From Galaxea fascicularis (Eukaryota; Cnidaria; Anthozoa; Scleractinia; Euphylliidae), in assembly GCA_948470475.1 (NCBI GenBank), contig OX419338.1, positions 15,129,215 to 15,193,214 on the forward strand: a DNA stretch of 64,000 nucleotides. Direction: 5' to 3'. The translations under genes and the position numbers were made by a program. A model generated the notes under the pieces. It saw nothing but the letters and a program-made list of their open reading frames with translations, ran no database searches and was not told the DNA's origin. How positions within the stretch are numbered: the first letter of the stretch is position 1; each line of letters starts with the position of its first letter. Below are positions 63,161 to 64,000 of the stretch, in pieces.

Positions 63161-64000
63161 GAATCAGAATTTTGTTACTGACAGAGAGATTAATTGCCTG
63201 AGAAAATTAATAGAATGGCCTGGTACACTTACTACTAAAGTCTTAACGTAAATTTACTAAGTATATTACCCCAAACATAGCCCAGCAATCCTCCAAACTA
63301 AAAGTATAACCAATGTAATTCAAGAACTATGATGTAAATATAGTGAGGACACTAAACTGTGAACACTTGATTTTTTGTACATTTTTTAAAAATTCAAAGA
63401 AGAAGAATAGTATGACAAGGTTGATAACACATTTAGGCACTAACTGTTAGTGCAATATTTTGACATCAAAAGTTGTGGGGTATACTGATGTAGTATAAGC
63501 TATAACAAAATTAAATTGTGTTTATTTTAACAACTTCAACACCTAAGTGAAACTTGAATTTTTCAGGTGTAAATACCCCCTTTGTTGTGCTGGGATTTTA
63601 CTATTCAGACTACATTGTACTCCATCCTAATATTTTTTATGCTTGTAATGTCTCCAATTGCTTTAGCCACACACTCCATTGAAATTTGGCAGGCGTACAA
63701 GGCATGGCTGGTCAGAGTTCCCTTCCAAAAAGAACACCTTTTCTTTAATTTCAGCAACTTCTGCCAGTTGAAGTTCAGTTTCATTGCTAGAAGATCATAA
63801 AATTATTATACATGACATTAGACAACCCTTGATCATGAATAATAAATACAATATAAATACACAAAAGATTTTTTAATACAGTGAATAGAGCACTAATTTC
63901 ATAAAGCAATGATCAAAAGCATATTGCATGTACATAAGAATGAAAATAAACATAAAAATACAACATTTAAACAATAATATTCAAAATTACAATTTAAAAT
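63161..64000. other. No supportable gene (right edge)
   Basis: AT-rich. The ORF at 63582-63800 has a hydrophobic stretch (ILIFFMLVMSPIALA) but no splice support or domain. Confidence 0.4.

Overview
The window is animal nuclear DNA, most likely from an anthozoan cnidarian (coral or sea anemone). This is inferred from short exons with GT/AG introns, one receptor gene, and a dense load of CR1-like, Penelope-like, DIRS-like and Polinton elements. There is no prokaryotic organisation. Only one host gene can be followed from end to end. It is a seven-exon, plus-strand gene (21776-49946) for a small type I membrane protein with a mannose-6-phosphate-receptor-homology (MRH) domain. Its exon phases fit and the exons sum to 813 nt, or 270 codons plus stop.

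The main object is a complete-ended 20.9-kb Polinton/Maverick (26398-47316) inside intron 4 of that gene. It has ~280-bp terminal inverted repeats and a perfect 6-bp target duplication GTGGTG. The left block reads mostly leftward: a VLTF3-like zinc-ribbon relic (plus strand), a two-TM SLATT-like protein, two paralogous fibre-like proteins and an A32/FtsK-type packaging ATPase. The right block reads rightward: penton-like protein, small basic protein, double-jelly-roll major capsid protein, membrane-active core-like protein, adenain-type protease, zinc-ribbon/phospholipase A2 protein, chromodomain integrase and protein-primed DNA polymerase B. This is the gene set of adintovirus-like Polintons. 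Almost every gene is broken by frameshifts, stops, insertions or an ~840-bp internal inversion, so the copy is a fossil. Five of its genes keep the same 9-mer at the same distance from the start codon (TAATNTAAT-N5-ATG).

Layout: 1-11.5 kb is mostly non-coding, with a decayed Penelope-like element, a hammerhead-like motif, small inverted-repeat elements, an orphan MRH exon on the minus strand and a possible short spliced gene. 11.5-19.1 kb is a CR1-like retrotransposon split by an almost intact DIRS-1-type tyrosine-recombinase retrotransposon. 21.8-49.9 kb is the MRH gene, with a CR1-like fragment, several MITEs, the Polinton and a foldback element in its introns. 50-57.7 kb holds retroelement fragments and MITEs. 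57.7-62.1 kb is a 4.4-kb non-autonomous inverted-repeat element built almost wholly of tandem arrays. The rest is dispersed and simple repeat.

The genes do not form one pathway. The window records layered insertion into and beside one host receptor gene whose coding exons remain intact. The Polinton genes, when whole, would have encoded replication (PolB), integration (integrase), virion assembly (capsid proteins, ATPase, protease) and probably entry (PLA2 protein, fibres).
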